The notes: a model not told the origin generated them from the sequence alone. A DNA stretch of 64,000 nt from RBG-13-51-18 sp963739395 (GCA_963739395.1 CAVUAE010000001.1:496001-560000), one strand, 5' to 3'. Shown: positions 34,129-43,329, numbered from the stretch's first letter. Program-made: numbers and translations.

Positions 34129-35055
34129 TTATCCGCTAAGATATTTACCAACATTTACAGCCGCCACCGCACCATCGCCGGCGGCGCCAATAACCTGCCG
34201 GATAGAACCGCTGCGAATATCACCAGCCGCAAAAATACCGGGTACATTAGTTTCTAATTTATCATTGGTAATGATAGCACCAACGGCGTCCAGATTAACA
34301 AGACCTTTAAGATAACCGGTGGCAGGCTGCGACCCGACGGAGACAAATACACCGGAGACATCAAGCTCGGTTTCTTTATTTGTTTTAACATTCTGGAGTC
34401 TTATTTTTTGAACGAACTTATCTCCCAATATCGCCAGAACAATCGTCTCCCAAAGAATCTGAATCCTTTTATCAGCCATCAATTTTTCCTGCACAATTTT
34501 TGTAGCACGCAATTCATTACGGCGGTGAATCAGTGTTATTTTGGAGGCAAATTTAGTAAGCTCCAGAGCTTCGGTTACCGCGGCATTACCGCCACCGACA
34601 ACAGCCACGGTTTTATCGCGGAAGAAAGCGCCGTCGCAAGTGGCGCAGTAAGAAACGCCTTTACCGGTGAATTCCGTCTCGCCGGGAACGCCAAGCTTTT
34701 GTCGCTCTGAACCTCCGGCAATAATAACCGCTTTAGTGGGGAAATCACCCTGTGGAGTTTTAACTATCTTTTGTTTACCGTTTAACTCAATACTAATAAC
34801 CTCATCATAAAGCGTCTCTACCCCGAATTTCGTTGCTTGCTGGTGCATCGACTGCGTTAAGTCAACGCCGGCGACGCCTTCAGCATAACCAGGATAATTT
34901 TCTACCCTACCGGCATTAATAATCTGGCCACCGATAGCCGCTTTTTCAATGAGGAGAGTGGCTAAACGGGCACGGGCGGTATAAATCCCGGCGCTTAAAC
35001 CCGCTGGACCTCCGCCGATGATAATGACGTCGTATTTTTTGATTGATTCAGCCAT
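34129..35055 (-). CDS. trxB: Thioredoxin reductase
   Basis: The 308-aa flavoprotein has an N-terminal FAD site (VIIIGGGPAGLSAGIYTAR), the redox-active C137-A-T-C140-D, the NADPH site VAVVGGGNAAVTEAL and the C-terminal GIFAAGDIRSGSIRQV. The VGGGN site with HRRNELRA is the NADPH type. It reduces thioredoxin. Seven bases separate it from trxA, and the pair forms a complete thiol-reducing system. Confidence 0.95.
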   Translation of the reverse strand: MAESIKKYDVIIIGGGPAGLSAGIYTARARLATLLIEKAAIGGQIINAGRVENYPGYAEGVAGVDLTQSMHQQATKFGVETLYDEVISIELNGKQKIVKTPQGDFPTKAVIIAGGSERQKLGVPGETEFTGKGVSYCATCDGAFFRDKTVAVVGGGNAAVTEALELTKFASKITLIHRRNELRATKIVQEKLMADKRIQILWETIVLAILGDKFVQKIRLQNVKTNKETELDVSGVFVSVGSQPATGYLKGLVNLDAVGAIITNDKLETNVPGIFAAGDIRSGSIRQVIGAAGDGAVAAVNVGKYLSG

Positions 35056-35062
35056 CTTTATT

Positions 35063-35392
35063 TTAACCTGCTAATACTGTATCAATATTTTTCTTAAGTT
35101 CCGGCTTGGGTCGGAAGCCGACCACTTTAGAAACCGGCTGTCCGTCTTTAAAGACTATCAACGTGGGTATACTCATCACGCCGAACTTACTGGCGATTTT
35201 AGGGCTGTCATCGACGTTAAGCTTAAAGAAGGATACTTTACCTTCATATTCATTAGCTAACTCATCGACAATTGGCGCCACCATGCGGCAGGGCCCGCAC
35301 CAGGGCGCCCAAAAATCCACTAGCGCCGGCGTTTTTGCTTTTAATACTACTTCATCAAATTTCGCTTCGTTCACTTCCACTGGTTTGCTCAT
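35063..35392 (-). CDS. trxA: Thioredoxin
   Basis: The 109-aa protein has the classic active site WAPWCGPCRM (C32, C35), the cis-Pro loop MSIPTLIVFKDG and KLNVDDSPKIASKFGV. Length and motifs are canonical. Its start overlaps the end of plsX by 38 bases in another frame. AGGAGAAGC precedes the ATG. Confidence 0.96.
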   Translation of the reverse strand: MSKPVEVNEAKFDEVVLKAKTPALVDFWAPWCGPCRMVAPIVDELANEYEGKVSFFKLNVDDSPKIASKFGVMSIPTLIVFKDGQPVSKVVGFRPKPELKKNIDTVLAG

Positions 35393-36392
35393 GCTTCTCC
35401 TCTTTTACTTTTTCTATAATACCGCGCTCTATAGTCTCTTTAGCCAAACCGATAGCATTTTTAATAGCCCTGGCTTTACTGCGTCCGTGAGCGATAATGA
35501 CCACACCATTAACCCCCAGGAGGCAAGCGCCGCCATATTCACTAAAATCCAGCTTCTTCGTCCAGGCGCCCAGGCCAATATCCTTAAGGAGCTCGCGCGT
35601 CCTTAATCGCGAAACGCTGGACAAGACATGACCGAGCTCTTGTATCGAGGCTAAAAAATTATCGTTGAATCCTTCGATGGTCTTAAGGACGATATTGCCG
35701 GTAAAGCCATCCGTCACAATAACATCGGCGGTTTTAAGCGAAATATCATGTCCCTCGATATTGCCGATAAAGCTGATATCTTTAGCTTCCTTAAGAAGCT
35801 GAAAAGTGTCCTGCGCCAAACGGTTCCCTTTGCCTTCTTCGCCGCCATTACTTAAAAGACCAACCCGTGGGAAAGGAATATTAAGAATATATTTGCTATA
35901 AAGACTGCCCAGGCGAGCGAACTCCAGCAGGTGTTCGGGACGGCAATCGGCATTAGCGCCGGCATCGATGAGTAAGCTAGGCCGGGATGTTAAGGCATCA
36001 ATAAAGCAGCCGATAGCCGGTCGACTGACGCCATTGGCTTTGCCCAGGGTGAGTAGTGATTTAGCGACGACCGCGCCGGTATTGCCGGCGGAAACAAAAG
36101 CCGAGGCATGACCGTTTTTTACCAGATTGATACCCACGACGATTGATGAATTCGGCTTATTTTGTAAAGCTCTAACAGGATGTTCATCAAAGTCGATGAG
36201 TTCTGTAGCATCGACGATGCTGATGCTGGTTTTTACCGGAGATTTTTCCAGCAGTTTGCGGAGTACGTTCTTTCTGCCGACCAAAATGACTTCAACACTA
36301 TATTCTTGAACGGCTTTAATAGCTCCTTTAACCATTTCATGCGGAGCGTAGTCACCGCCGGCGGCGTCAAGTGCAATTTTCGGGTATCTCAA
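35355..36392 (-). CDS. plsX: Phosphate acyltransferase PlsX
   Basis: The 345-aa protein starts MRYPKIALDAAGGDYAPHEMVKGA. It has SAGNTGAVVAKSLLTLGKANGVSRPAIG, LLSNGGEEGKGN and VTDGFTGNIVLKTIEG, all PlsX hallmarks. It makes acyl-phosphate from acyl-ACP, which PlsY (60134-60745 here) uses to acylate glycerol-3-phosphate. Its last 12 codons overlap trxA. It overlaps the BcrAD-type ATPase gene by four bases. No rpmF or fab genes are attached. Confidence 0.95.
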   Translation of the reverse strand: MRYPKIALDAAGGDYAPHEMVKGAIKAVQEYSVEVILVGRKNVLRKLLEKSPVKTSISIVDATELIDFDEHPVRALQNKPNSSIVVGINLVKNGHASAFVSAGNTGAVVAKSLLTLGKANGVSRPAIGCFIDALTSRPSLLIDAGANADCRPEHLLEFARLGSLYSKYILNIPFPRVGLLSNGGEEGKGNRLAQDTFQLLKEAKDISFIGNIEGHDISLKTADVIVTDGFTGNIVLKTIEGFNDNFLASIQELGHVLSSVSRLRTRELLKDIGLGAWTKKLDFSEYGGACLLGVNGVVIIAHGRSKARAIKNAIGLAKETIERGIIEKVKEEKHEQTSGSERSEI

Positions 36393-37369
36393 TTTTTGCC
36401 CCTTTTACCAGAGATAGCAGTCTCCCATATATCGCACTGGCCTCCCCAGGCGGCTATGACGTTTCCTTTTTCAGAAATTTTGACGATTTCACAAGAAGTT
36501 GGACAAGATTTACACTCAAAGGAAGAGGTATCATATTCAGCTTCGCTGATATCAAAGCCGTGAAAGCGGCAGGCTTCCTCCGTTTTCTTCGATGCTTCAT
36601 GAGCGAGTAAAGCCGCTCCAATAGCGCCCATAACTTCATGGTGGGGAGGAACAATTATCTCCGTCTTAAGCTCCTCCCGCAGCGCCCGGATAATCCCCTG
36701 GTTAAAAGCTACCCCACCCTGAAAGACAATGGGTGGTTTTATATCTTTGCCCGAGCCAACATCGCTCAAGTAGTTATGTACTAAAGTACAGCATAATCCG
36801 TAAATAATGTCGTCGACTTTATGCCCCATCTGCTGTTTATGGACCATATCGGACTCGGCGAAAACAGTACAGCGACCGGTGATATGAACCGTATCTTTCC
36901 CCGCTAAAGCCCGACGGGAAAATTCCTCGATACTCATGCGTAATCGTCCTGCCTGGTGGTCGAGGAAGCTGCCGGTGCCAGCGGCGCAAACGGTGTTCAT
37001 GGCGAAGTCCGCCACCATGCCGTCTCGAATGAGAATCAGCTTACTATCCTGTCCGCCGATTTCAATGATAGTGCGAACACCAGGGTAATAATGAACTGCC
37101 CCCATAGCCTGGCAGGTAATCTCGTTTTTGATAAGGTCGGCGCCGACGATAGCTCCGGCAAGATAACGGGCGCTACCAGTGGCAGCCACCCCTTTAATAG
37201 TTACATTCGCTGGTAATTGCTTCTTTATTTGTCCAAGTCCCTGTTGGATAACCACTACCGGTCTGCCTTCGGTAGGTAAATACAAAGAGGTGATAAGTTT
37301 GTCTGCTGAATCTAATATAGCGAATTTGACGGTGACCGAACCAACATCAATACCGAGATATGCTTCCAT
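36389..37369 (-). CDS. BcrAD/HgdC-type activator ATPase
   Basis: The 326-aa protein has the ASKHA-fold motifs YLGIDVGSVTVKFAILD, IIEIGGQDSKLI and NTVCAAGTGSFLDHQAGRL. The cysteines in NTVCAAG and HITGRCTVF are those that hold the inter-subunit 4Fe-4S cluster in 2-hydroxyacyl-CoA dehydratase activators. A C-terminal cysteine group (FECKSCPTSCEI) is an addition. Known relatives drive ATP-dependent electron transfer to a dehydratase or benzoyl-CoA reductase, but no such partner is nearby. Its position before plsX suggests a different or distant partner. Confidence 0.88.
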   Translation of the reverse strand: MEAYLGIDVGSVTVKFAILDSADKLITSLYLPTEGRPVVVIQQGLGQIKKQLPANVTIKGVAATGSARYLAGAIVGADLIKNEITCQAMGAVHYYPGVRTIIEIGGQDSKLILIRDGMVADFAMNTVCAAGTGSFLDHQAGRLRMSIEEFSRRALAGKDTVHITGRCTVFAESDMVHKQQMGHKVDDIIYGLCCTLVHNYLSDVGSGKDIKPPIVFQGGVAFNQGIIRALREELKTEIIVPPHHEVMGAIGAALLAHEASKKTEEACRFHGFDISEAEYDTSSFECKSCPTSCEIVKISEKGNVIAAWGGQCDIWETAISGKRGKN

Positions 37370-37404
37370 ACTAATCTAATGTTAATCTTTTTTCAGCTAA
37401 AAAA

Positions 37405-38610
37405 CTACTTTTTATCCTTACTCTTCTCAAATTCTTTACGAACAGCAGTGAGTGTTTTTGGATTCGCTAAAAGGTCGGCGGCGGTCATCGCCATTGCCTT
37501 AGCGGCATCGAGAATTATATCTAATGCCTCTTTAGTCGCCGCAACTTTTACGAATTCGACAGTATGAATTTGAACATTTTTTGACGCCACACTAATCATC
37601 GGATGGATAGTCGGTACCAGCCAGCTGACATTGCCGACATCGGAGCTGCCTCCCCATCTATCCGTCTCGCCAAGGGGTATAGAGTGTCCAAGCGACTCCA
37701 TATTTCCCTGGAAAAGTTTAGCTAAAGCCATATTGTTCAACATAGGTGCATAGCGTTCATTTTCCCAGCGATATTTAAGCTTAGCGCCAGTGGCAGATGC
37801 CGCACCTTCAAAACACTTGATGACCTTTTCTTTCAGTACGTCCAGATACGCATCGTCTGGGGCGCGGACGCCAAACTTGGCGGCGGTATGGGCGGGGACA
37901 ATATTAGCCGCTTCACCGCCATCGGTGATGATGCCGTGAATACGAGCTTTTTCTCTGATATGCTGTCGTAGAGCGTTTATGGCGTTAAATGATAGAATCA
38001 TGGCTTCCAGAGCATTGATGCCTGAGGCAGGGTTGGCAGCAGCATGAGCAGCTTTACCGAAGAATTCAACTTCTAAACCCTGACAGGCTAAAGCATTCAA
38101 GATTACGCGATTCCCGCCACCAGGATGTACTATCATGACGGCGTCAATTCCATCGAAAACATTCTTTTTCGCCATAATAGCCTTGCCGGCATCGCCTTCT
38201 TCGCCTGGCGTGCCGAAAACAACGATGCTGCCGCCGCATTTATCCACGGCGAGTTTCGCGGCAATTCCTGCTGCGATAGAACTCGTAGCGATGAGGTTAT
38301 GACCGCAGCCGTGCCCGATTTTAGGTAGAGCATCATATTCGGCAAGGAAGGCTATCTTTGGTTTGCCTTTACCGTAAATACCGCGGAAGGCTGTCGGCAT
38401 ATCAGCAATGCCTTTAATCACCGTAAAACTATTAGCTTTTAAAAACTCGGCTAGCCAGGTACAAGCCCGACGTTCTTGCATCGATGTTTCCGGGTTATCG
38501 TGGATTTTATGGCTCAATTCAGCCAGTTTTGGCGTAAGTGAGTCTATTTCTTTAGCTATAGCTGTCTTTAACTTAGTAACGTCCAAGATACATCTCCCGA
38601 ATACGCTCAA
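37405..38610 (-). CDS. M20-family amidohydrolase/peptidase
   Basis: The 401-aa protein has the M20D pattern: AFLAEYDALPKIGHGCGHNLIA (metal ligands), GTPGEEGDAGKAIM (catalytic Glu), HPGGGNRV, a dimerisation domain starting near residue 180, and GGSSDVGNVSWLVPTIHPMI. It looks like the p-aminobenzoyl-glutamate/N-acyl amino acid hydrolase branch. It cleaves an amide bond of a small molecule; the substrate is unknown. It lies 35 bases upstream of the BcrAD-type gene. Confidence 0.88.
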   Translation of the reverse strand: MSVFGRCILDVTKLKTAIAKEIDSLTPKLAELSHKIHDNPETSMQERRACTWLAEFLKANSFTVIKGIADMPTAFRGIYGKGKPKIAFLAEYDALPKIGHGCGHNLIATSSIAAGIAAKLAVDKCGGSIVVFGTPGEEGDAGKAIMAKKNVFDGIDAVMIVHPGGGNRVILNALACQGLEVEFFGKAAHAAANPASGINALEAMILSFNAINALRQHIREKARIHGIITDGGEAANIVPAHTAAKFGVRAPDDAYLDVLKEKVIKCFEGAASATGAKLKYRWENERYAPMLNNMALAKLFQGNMESLGHSIPLGETDRWGGSSDVGNVSWLVPTIHPMISVASKNVQIHTVEFVKVAATKEALDIILDAAKAMAMTAADLLANPKTLTAVRKEFEKSKDKK

Positions 38611-38617
38611 AGATTCA

Positions 38618-39112
38618 TTACTTGGGGTGAATAACTTTGTCGTAGTTAATCATAGCACTTTTACTAAAACCGACTTTAGTAAAATATCGGATATTTTTAG
38701 TGTCACTCTGCGGAACGACAACACGAACAGTGCCGACGCCTTTAGTCTTAGCATATTTCTCCAGAGCATCAATCAACATCGTGCCAATGCCATGTTTCTG
38801 GTAATCCGGATTTACGGCGATAAGAAAAACAACGCCGGTATCTATCGGCGGGAAACCCGCGTATTCCAACTTCGCTAAGATAAAGCCTATTAAAATACCT
38901 TCATACTCGGCGATAAAGCTTAAATCAAGAGAGCTTTTAATCTGGGACGCCATTACCTCTTTTTCTGGTATCTTAGCCCACCAGATGCCCAGTGTAGAGG
39001 TAATGTCACTGGAAGTCAGGCGACGTATTTTTACCGCGTTCTTATCGATAGTCTTCATCCAAAGACTCACCCACTCCACTTTTAATCGTGAATCAAGATT
39101 AACCAGGCACAT
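38618..39112 (-). CDS. GNAT-family N-acetyltransferase
   Basis: The protein is 164 aa from ATG 39112 or 146 aa from ATG 39058. The GNAT core includes LSFIAEYEGILIGFILAKLEY and VNPDYQKHGIGTMLIDALEKYAK (the acetyl-CoA site Q-x-x-G-I-G), then VVVPQSDTKNIRYFTKVGF. A TATAAT box at 39118-39123 (minus) lies five bases before ATG 39112, fitting a leaderless transcript from that ATG. Substrate is unknown. It heads the run to trxB. Confidence 0.85.
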   Translation of the reverse strand: MCLVNLDSRLKVEWVSLWMKTIDKNAVKIRRLTSSDITSTLGIWWAKIPEKEVMASQIKSSLDLSFIAEYEGILIGFILAKLEYAGFPPIDTGVVFLIAVNPDYQKHGIGTMLIDALEKYAKTKGVGTVRVVVPQSDTKNIRYFTKVGFSKSAMINYDKVIHPK

Positions 39113-39204
39113 CTCCTATTATAACCCAGTAAACAAGGGATTTCTAGGAAAAATGCTACTTAAAATACGTATTTTTTAGTTGTAACAAATATTTTAGAAT
39201 TGTA

Positions 39205-39233
39205 TTGCATCCTGATATTAAGCGTGTTATAAT
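39205..39233 (+). promoter_or_regulatory. Promoter of the nusA operon
   Basis: TTGCAT (39205-39210), a 17-base spacer and TATAAT (39228-39233) with an upstream TG (39225-39226) make a strong extended -10 promoter. The predicted start is near 39240, giving a leader of about 93 bases that contains a terminator-like hairpin. Confidence 0.75.
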
Positions 39234-39266
39234 AAAGCTGCCTGGGGAATTAGAATAGTTTTTTGG

Positions 39267-39290
39267 AAGTGGGTTAAATCCCACTTTTTT
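39267..39290 (+). terminator. Terminator-like hairpin in the nusA leader
   Basis: AAGTGGG (39267-39273), loop TTAAAT and CCCACTT (39280-39286) are followed by TTTTTT (39285-39290). The hairpin is between the operon promoter and nusA, not at an operon end, so it probably attenuates. Leaders of rimP-nusA operons in other bacteria carry similar hairpins. Confidence 0.7.
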
Positions 39291-39332
39291 ATTGAATATG
39301 AAAAAAGAATATAGTGGAGGTCAGCATCCGAA

Positions 39333-40790
39333 ATGAAGAGCGATTTTTTGCTCGCCATAACGCAGCTGGCGGCAGAAAAAAATCTGCCTAAGGATGTGGT
39401 TCTTAACGCTGTAGAAGCGGCGCTGATATCAGCTTATAAGAAGGACAGCTTTTCCTCCAGTCAAAACGTAGCTGTAAAAATCAATACTTCGACGGGTAAG
39501 GTAGAGGTTTGGGCGGAAAAAACGGTAGTGGAGAAGGTTAAAAATCCAGATACCGAGATTCTGCTAAAGGACGCTAAAAAGCTTCAAAACGACATCAAAC
39601 TCGGTGAATTGTTTATGGTGGAGTCCACCCCCGAGAATGCCGGTCGTATCGCCGCGCAGACAGCTAAACAGGTCATATCACAGCGTCTGCACGAAGCCGA
39701 GCATAGCGCTATTTTCGAAGAGTATGCGGATAAAGAGGGGGAGGTAGTAAGTGGAGTCGTCCAGCGTTTCGAGGCAGGACAGGCGTACATTGAACTAGGC
39801 AGAACCGAAGCCGTACTGCCAGCCGCAGAACAGGTGCGCTCTGAGCGCTATCGCGTTGGCCAACATTTGAAGGTTGTACTACTGCAGGTTGCTCACACCA
39901 CTAAAGGACCCAGAGTAATTGTCTCGCGCTCCCATCCGGAGTTATTACGCCGCTTATTCGAGCTGGAAGTGCCGGAGGTTTATAACGGCACCGTGGAGAT
40001 AAAGTCCATCGCGCGTGAAGCCGGTTTCCGCAGTAAAATAGCCGTATCCGCCAAACAGGAGGGCATCGACCCAGTTGGGTGTTGCGTGGGACTGCGAGGC
40101 ATCAGAATACAGAACATCGTTAGCGAGTTGAGCGGCGAGAAAATCGATGTGGTGATGTGGAGTCCCGACCCGGCTACCTTCATCGCTAACGCCCTTAGTC
40201 CGGCGCATATCGTCGGCGTACAGCTGAATAAAAAAGACCAGGTAGCCACCGTCATCGTGCCAGATAAGCAATTATCTCTGGCTATCGGTAAAGAAGGACA
40301 GAACGCGCGGCTGGCGGCGAAACTTACCGGCTGGCGTATCGATATCAAGAGCGCTTCGACAGCCGAACTCGAGAAGATAAAAGAACCAGCGCTCGAGACA
40401 AAAGAGGCGGTAGGCATCGAAGTCGGCGGAGGAGAGGAAGGAAAGCTACCTGGGGAAATGCCAACCGAGCTTGAACCGCTGGAGTTAGTCGAGGAGCCGA
40501 CCGAAGAGGCAGAGGAAAAGGAGGAGGAAGAAGAAGAGGAAGAGGGTGAACCGGTTGCCGCCGAAATTCTCATGCCTCCGAAAATAAAAACGGAACAAGG
40601 CGAAGGGAAGGCAAAATTACGCTTCGCCGAGGATATACTACCAACTCGCCATGTTAAAGAAACCGTAAAACCGTCCAAGACAAAGAAGAAAAAGAAAGGC
40701 GCTTACGCTAAGGCTACCGGTGAAGATACCAGCAAAGCTAAAAAAGCGCGTCGACGCTATACCGAAGAGGAGGAAGAAGAATATTTCTAA
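39333..40790 (+). CDS. nusA: Transcription termination/antitermination factor NusA
   Basis: The 485-aa protein has the N-terminal RNA polymerase-binding domain (residues 1-125), an S1 domain (EGEVVSGVVQRFEAGQAYIELGRTEAVLP) and two KH domains (GCCVGLRGIRIQNIVSELSGEKIDVV, IGKEGQNARLAAKLTGW). A low-complexity tail follows: a run of Glu (about 415-435), then Lys-rich KTKKKKKGAYAKATG and EEEEEEYF. GGAGG lies 12 bases before the ATG. No rimP precedes it, unlike most bacteria. The next gene overlaps its 3' end by 71 bases. Confidence 0.95.
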   Translation: MKSDFLLAITQLAAEKNLPKDVVLNAVEAALISAYKKDSFSSSQNVAVKINTSTGKVEVWAEKTVVEKVKNPDTEILLKDAKKLQNDIKLGELFMVESTPENAGRIAAQTAKQVISQRLHEAEHSAIFEEYADKEGEVVSGVVQRFEAGQAYIELGRTEAVLPAAEQVRSERYRVGQHLKVVLLQVAHTTKGPRVIVSRSHPELLRRLFELEVPEVYNGTVEIKSIAREAGFRSKIAVSAKQEGIDPVGCCVGLRGIRIQNIVSELSGEKIDVVMWSPDPATFIANALSPAHIVGVQLNKKDQVATVIVPDKQLSLAIGKEGQNARLAAKLTGWRIDIKSASTAELEKIKEPALETKEAVGIEVGGGEEGKLPGEMPTELEPLELVEEPTEEAEEKEEEEEEEEGEPVAAEILMPPKIKTEQGEGKAKLRFAEDILPTRHVKETVKPSKTKKKKKGAYAKATGEDTSKAKKARRRYTEEEEEEYF

Positions 40791-41088
40791 CGCCCGCCAG
40801 GAAACAAGCAAAGCTATACCGCAACGAACCTGCATAACCTGCAGACAAACTAAAAACAAGCGAGAATTAGTGCGGGTAGTACGTACCACTGCGGGCGAAG
40901 TAGAAATAGATTTAAAGGGGAAGATGGAGGGGCGGGGAGCTTATTTATGTCGAAATTGGGCATGCTGGGAGACCGCTTTAAAGGGCGACCAGCTTGGACA
41001 TGCTTTAAAAGTAAAAATTAACCGCGATAACACCGAATGGCTTAGTAAAGCCGGCAGAGAAATACTTAAGGAGTTAATCGGTGGCTAG
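40720..41088 (+). CDS. ylxR: YlxR/RnpM (DUF448) RNA-binding protein
   Basis: The 122-aa ORF contains the DUF448 fold: RTCITCRQTKNKRELVRVVRTTAGEVEIDLKGKMEGRGAYLCRNWACWETALK. The usual length is 90-100 aa and begins close to RTCI, so translation may start inside the ORF after the nusA stop. No clear start with a ribosome site is visible there, so I give the longest form. YlxR binds RNase P RNA in Firmicutes. The position between nusA and infB is standard. Confidence 0.88.
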   Translation: MKIPAKLKKRVDAIPKRRKKNISNARQETSKAIPQRTCITCRQTKNKRELVRVVRTTAGEVEIDLKGKMEGRGAYLCRNWACWETALKGDQLGHALKVKINRDNTEWLSKAGREILKELIGG

Positions 41089-42949
41089 AGTCAGTAAACC
41101 GAAAAAAGCTACGACAACAGCGGCGGAAAAACCTGCGAAAGAAGAAAAACCAAGCAAAGAAGCGACGCAGGATAAAACCCCGGTTATCGACCTGCCGCGT
41201 TCGATAAGCGTGCGTCAGCTGGCCGAACTCCTGAACGTCGACGCTATCAATATTATCAAGCAATTGATGCGTAACGGCATCATGGCGAATATCAACCAGG
41301 TTATCGATTATGAAACTGCCTCTTCAGTTATTTCCAGCTTCGGCTTTAAGCCACATCTGACGCCGATAAAAGACCAACTGCTAGCCCACGCCGCCGAAGA
41401 AAGTAAGCGACTCAAGCGAAAATACGGTAAAGATTCGGAGAACCTTGTGCCGCGTCCACCGGTAGTGACCGTGATGGGACACGTCGACCACGGCAAGACG
41501 AAGCTACTCGACGCTATCAGAAAGACCAATGTAGTGGACTCCGAAGCAGGCGGCATCACTCAGCATATCGGCGCCTACCAGGTAACTATCGACGGACAAA
41601 AAATCACCTTTTTAGATACCCCAGGCCACGAAGCGTTTACTGCCATGCGCGCCCACGGCGCCAACATCACCGACGTCACTATTCTCGTCGTAGCTGCCGA
41701 TGATGGCGTCATGCCGCAGACCAAGGAAGCCATTGACCATGCTCGCGCGGCGGATGTCCCTATCGTTGTCGCTATTAACAAGATAGATAAAGATAACGCT
41801 AATCCTACCCTGGTAAAACAGCAGCTTACCGAAGCCGGACTGGTGGTAGAGGAATGGGGAGGCACTGTCGTAGCCGTAGAAGTCTCCGCTAAAGAAAAAA
41901 AGGGCATCAAGGAGCTGTTGGAAAGTGTGCTGCTAGTCGCCGAAATGGAAGAACTGAAGGCGAACCCTAATCTACCTGCCGCCGGCATCGTGATTGAAGC
42001 CGAAATGGATAAAACGATGGGGCCGCTGGCAACCGTGCTGATAAAGTCCGGCACCTTGAGAGAGGAAGACAACGTAGTGGTGGGGACGACCTGGGGCAGA
42101 GTTAGAGCTATGTTCAACGACATGGGCAAGCGGATAAAAAAAGCCGAACCATCCATGCCCGTGGAAATCCTAGGTCTAGGCGAGGTGCCGCAGGTAGGCG
42201 ACACGCTGACCACTGCGACCGACGAACGCCACGCCCAGGCGATATTAGCCAGGCGACGCACCGAGCAAGAAAAAGAAGCCCTTAAGGCAAGGAAAGTAGT
42301 TAATCTCGATAATCTTTACGAACAGATAAACGCTGGCAAAGTAAAAGAGCTTAATGTCATTCTTAAGACAGATGTTCAGGGCAGTATCGAACCCATCAGG
42401 ACATCACTGGAGCGGTTAGCGACAGAAGAAGTTAAGGTTAGGATAATCCATAGCGCTGCCGGTAATGTCAGTGAAAGCGATGTTATGTTAGCGGCGGCTT
42501 CCAACGGGCTAATCATCGGATTCAATGTCACTGCTCCAGAAGGAGCGCGTAAGTTAGCTGCTACCACAGGCGTAGATGTACGCTTTTATAAAATTATTTA
42601 TTCACTTATCGATGATGTCGATAAAGCGCTTAAGGGATTACTGGAACCAAAGTTCATCGAAGTCATCGAGGCGCGAGCTGATGTTAGAGCCGTCTTTTCG
42701 GCTGGCAAGGGAACGAAAGCCGCTGGTGTAATGGTGACCGAGGGTAAGATAACACGCAATGCCTCCGTAAGAGTCAAGCGAGGCAAGGAGATACTGGCTG
42801 ACTCTAAAGTAATTAGCTTGAAGCGATTTAAGGACGATGTTAAGGAGGTAGCCGCCGGCTACGAGTGCGGCGTGGGCGTCAAAGAGTTTAACGATTTTAA
42901 GGTCGGCGACGTTTTGGAATTCTATAAAATGGAGAAATCCAGTAAATAG
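41081..42949 (+). CDS. infB: Translation initiation factor IF-2
   Basis: The 622-aa GTPase has a short Lys-rich N-terminus (about 35 aa) and then the IF2_N domain (PRSISVRQLAELLNVDAINIIKQLMRNGI). G1 is GHVDHGKT (133-140), with DTPGHEAF (G3), NKIDK (G4) and the C-terminal domains that bind initiator tRNA. The start is GTG with TAAGGAG seven bases upstream, overlapping ylxR by eight bases. It lacks the long N-terminal extension of E. coli IF-2. Confidence 0.96.
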   Translation: MARVSKPKKATTTAAEKPAKEEKPSKEATQDKTPVIDLPRSISVRQLAELLNVDAINIIKQLMRNGIMANINQVIDYETASSVISSFGFKPHLTPIKDQLLAHAAEESKRLKRKYGKDSENLVPRPPVVTVMGHVDHGKTKLLDAIRKTNVVDSEAGGITQHIGAYQVTIDGQKITFLDTPGHEAFTAMRAHGANITDVTILVVAADDGVMPQTKEAIDHARAADVPIVVAINKIDKDNANPTLVKQQLTEAGLVVEEWGGTVVAVEVSAKEKKGIKELLESVLLVAEMEELKANPNLPAAGIVIEAEMDKTMGPLATVLIKSGTLREEDNVVVGTTWGRVRAMFNDMGKRIKKAEPSMPVEILGLGEVPQVGDTLTTATDERHAQAILARRRTEQEKEALKARKVVNLDNLYEQINAGKVKELNVILKTDVQGSIEPIRTSLERLATEEVKVRIIHSAAGNVSESDVMLAAASNGLIIGFNVTAPEGARKLAATTGVDVRFYKIIYSLIDDVDKALKGLLEPKFIEVIEARADVRAVFSAGKGTKAAGVMVTEGKITRNASVRVKRGKEILADSKVISLKRFKDDVKEVAAGYECGVGVKEFNDFKVGDVLEFYKMEKSSK

Positions 42950-42969
42950 TTAGTCGCCGAAATTCTGCT

Positions 42970-43329
42970 ATGCCACAGTCACATCGTATTGAACGCGTTA
43001 ACGCCCTTATCCGTCGTGAAATCAGCGAGATTATCCAGCACGAACTTCGAGACCCCCGTTTAAGCGAGTTTATCACCGTCACCGAGGTCAATACCTCTCC
43101 CGACTTAAAACACGCTAAAGTCTACGTCTGCAGTATGAGCGGCCAGCAGGAGGAAGAGAAAATTTTAGGTGTTCTCAATTCAGCCGCAGGCTTCCTGCGC
43201 ACAGCCTTGGCCAACAACATAACGATACGATATATCCCCGAGCTGCACTTCGTATGGGACAACTCCCTCGAGCATGGCGACAAGATACTGCGGCTTATCG
43301 ACGAAGTGTCGCACCAAGACAATCTTTAA
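42970..43329 (+). CDS. rbfA: Ribosome-binding factor A
   Basis: The 119-aa KH-like protein has SHRIERVNALIRREISEIIQHELRDPRLSEFITVTEVNTSPDLKHAKVYV, and ITIRYIPELHFVWDNSLEHGDKI near the end, both hallmarks of RbfA. It is needed for late maturation of the 30S subunit and 16S rRNA 5' end. It lies 20 bases after infB, in the standard position between infB and truB. Confidence 0.95.
   Translation: MPQSHRIERVNALIRREISEIIQHELRDPRLSEFITVTEVNTSPDLKHAKVYVCSMSGQQEEEKILGVLNSAAGFLRTALANNITIRYIPELHFVWDNSLEHGDKILRLIDEVSHQDNL

Noticed and set aside
39980..40678. Long ORF on the minus strand inside nusA
   Set aside because: Its product is Ser-rich low complexity, mirrors the Glu-rich nusA tail and has no ribosome site. 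It is an antisense shadow.
41575..42261. 228-aa minus-strand ORF inside infB
   Set aside because: It is a shadow of a strongly conserved gene and its translation is Ser/Thr-rich noise.
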